Of a stretch of DNA of 64,000 nt, positions 62,497 to 64,000 are shown piece by piece (positions within the stretch are counted from its first letter, which is position 1; each line of letters starts with the position of its first letter). The DNA is from Lentinula raphanica (Eukaryota; Basidiomycota; Agaricomycetes; Agaricales; Omphalotaceae), in contig JANVFP010000017.1 of the NCBI GenBank assembly GCA_027919835.1, positions 558,001 to 622,000 on the forward strand, written 5' to 3'. The notes under the pieces were generated by a model, which worked only from the letters and a program-made list of their open reading frames with translations, searched no databases and had not been told where the DNA came from. The translations under genes were made by a program, and so were the position numbers.

Positions 62497-63848
62497 TTCT
62501 TCCCAATCTGGCATTGCATCTTAGACTACCTTGAACTTGGACTATCCCTTTTAGTATGATGGACTGCTTCATAGCCCTTACGAAAGCCTGCTAGTATTTT
62601 TATAAATCTGTTCTTACCTCTTCTTCCTTTCTTTCGCACACCACACAATGTCTTGCATTCATCGATGAGACGACTGCAGTATGAAATAGAAGGAGTTTTG
62701 CGAGCCGAATTGTTTTGTTATCCGAGTCGCATTGAACAGAGCAAGACTGCTGAAGGAAAGATGAGCTCAAGTTCCAAAGACAAACAGACGGACCAAGGAC
62801 TCAGTATTCAAATTTGGTTTTAGACTCCTGGTGGAGAACGGTGCCTTGTCAATCTGAGCTGCATCGACGAGCTTCAATATGTGAACGTTTTTCTCTCGGG
62901 CAACCTCAACAATGCAAAATCTTCTCCCTTACCTCAATGCAAGGGAACAAACATGTTAGCAGAGGGTCTCATTCAAACCGCGCTGCAAAACACTGTTGAA
63001 GCGAATCGAACAAACAGTTCCGCATTCGGTCATCGCTGTCATACCTCAAACTTGAGAGTCGTATGTTGCGAGGTAGAAGGACATACACACCCTACATCTG
63101 ATATTGAGAGCATAGCCAAGTTCGTCAGGAAGCTTCATGTTGTGCGACTATGGGGTCTTGCCGTGAGGGTAAACTCTGCCGACGATCGCTGTCGCAGTGC
63201 ATCTCCAGAGTCTTTGAACTGAAAGGCTCCGAGCTTAATCTAACCTCGTCCGAGGTTGATAAGACTCGACAACTTCGCTCATGAGCAGTTTTGGGCATAG
63301 ACAGATTCCTCTAAACATAACTAGTCCTCCCCACCCTGTTTCAAGTTCTGACTGTAGACATCTCCATCGCTGTCTCCACCGGACTTTTCAAGAACAAGCC
63401 ACACAGTGCATGCAAGGCATCAATATTCTGAGACGGAAGCAAGGTTATTCAGGAAAGCACGTACTAGAAGAGTATACGAAGGATGAGAGTAGGGTGAACG
63501 CCGGCAAACGAATCTCGTCGGAGGTAAATCAGTACCTAGCTCTGGTGAGCGTTGGATGTGAATATGGAAACTGATGACCTTAGACAGCGAGAAATGTTTT
63601 GTCTGAGTGACACAAATCGGAGGAATTGCGATTCCGTTGATTGCTAGCGAGGATATACCAAAAGTATCTGCTTCAAGGGGAGGTATTATGAAAGAAGGAC
63701 CGTCTTTGAATCGACGCCAACTCATCAGTCGGAACGATATGGCATGTATCATTGAGGTATGCAGGAATAAAGAATAGGAAATACGATAAAGCTAGCTCGC
63801 TATCAATACAAAGAAGGAAGGACGGAAAGAATATGATTCACCTGAGAT
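62497..63848. other. region without a recognised gene
   Basis: A plus-strand frame at 62,881-63,222 and others around 63,281-63,752 are open but motif-free. Part must be the 3' untranslated region of the mucin-like gene. Confidence 0.45.
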
Positions 63849-64000
63849 TCATGATTCCGCTTCCACCTTCAACATCCCCTGAATGTCCTCGAGATACGCA
63901 CCAAGCTCCTGCGTAAAGAATGCTATTGAATACGAGCACGGAATGAGAAAAGCTGGTCGCTCACTTACAGCATTATTCGGTTCAAAAGCCAAGCCAACCT
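63849..64000 (-). CDS. 3' end of a gene running off the right edge (partial)
   Basis: The last exon is 63,908-63,849 and the preceding exon ends at 63,969. The intron between them has a GTAAGTGAG donor and a TTTACGCAG acceptor. The joined C-terminus reads VGLAFEPNNA then ELGAYLEDIQGMLKVEAES and a stop. The texture (EPNNAEL) recalls the helix-helix end of tetratricopeptide-type proteins, but 28 residues are too few to name it. Confidence 0.55.
   Translation of the reverse strand, partial: VGLAFEPNNAVSERPAFLIPCSYSIAFFTQELGAYLEDIQGMLKVEAES

Overview
The window is nuclear DNA of a filamentous basidiomycete, most likely an Agaricomycete. Protein genes carry many short introns of about 48-77 nt with GT-AG ends. 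The gene families are typical of mushroom-forming fungi: a FunK1 protein kinase, a MYND/DUF4470-type protein, a DUF6532-like protein, a Plavaka-type transposase, a C48/Ulp1 protease and a TET/JBP-like dioxygenase of the kind known from Agaricomycete mobile elements. Species cannot be named from the sequence. All identifications come from reading translated frames by eye and from remembered family motifs; no search was run.

Left part (1-26,600), a mixture of mobile-element genes and broken host genes. At 0.4-2.0 kb (minus) lies a decayed piece of a dynein heavy chain (linker end, AAA1, AAA2/3). A Pro/Thr-rich repeat protein follows at 3.2-3.9 kb. A long TET/JBP-like 2-oxoglutarate/Fe(II) dioxygenase gene with an RGG box lies at 4.2-7.8 kb (minus). 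A decayed group III (HAMP-repeat) hybrid histidine kinase is at 8.4-12.5 kb (plus). An Ulp1-like SUMO protease (14.1-15.5 kb, plus) is followed by an apparently intact Plavaka-family transposase (15.7-19.1 kb, plus). A decayed coiled-coil protein resembling the Num1/Mcp5 cortical dynein anchor lies at 20.8-23.9 kb (plus), and an intact DUF6532-like gene at 24.2-26.6 kb (plus). The transposase, protease and dioxygenase belong to families that travel together in Agaricomycete DNA transposons, so one or more such elements have probably settled here. The three decayed genes keep introns and so look like DNA-level duplicates.

Middle part (26,600-40,500). An AT-rich, repeat-laden block without recognisable genes runs to about 31.4 kb. 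It ends in an unusual minus-strand gene (31.5-33.0 kb) made of tandem exon+intron units; each exon encodes a T-G-W-G motif in an acidic setting and most introns are 57 nt without stops. After a poorly coding stretch comes a well-preserved FunK1 kinase (37.3-39.9 kb, minus). Beside it is a 270-bp element with terminal inverted repeats and a core of degenerate telomere-like C3TA2 repeats (40.2-40.5 kb).

Right part (40,500-64,000). Most of 40.5-57.4 kb shows no convincing gene, apart from a small Ser-rich Cys/His protein with a good TATA box at 48.6 kb. Then come a MYND/DUF4470-type protein (57.4-59.7 kb), a secreted Thr/Ala/Gly-rich mucin-like protein with tandem repeats (61.1-62.5 kb), and the last two exons of a minus-strand gene that runs off the right edge.
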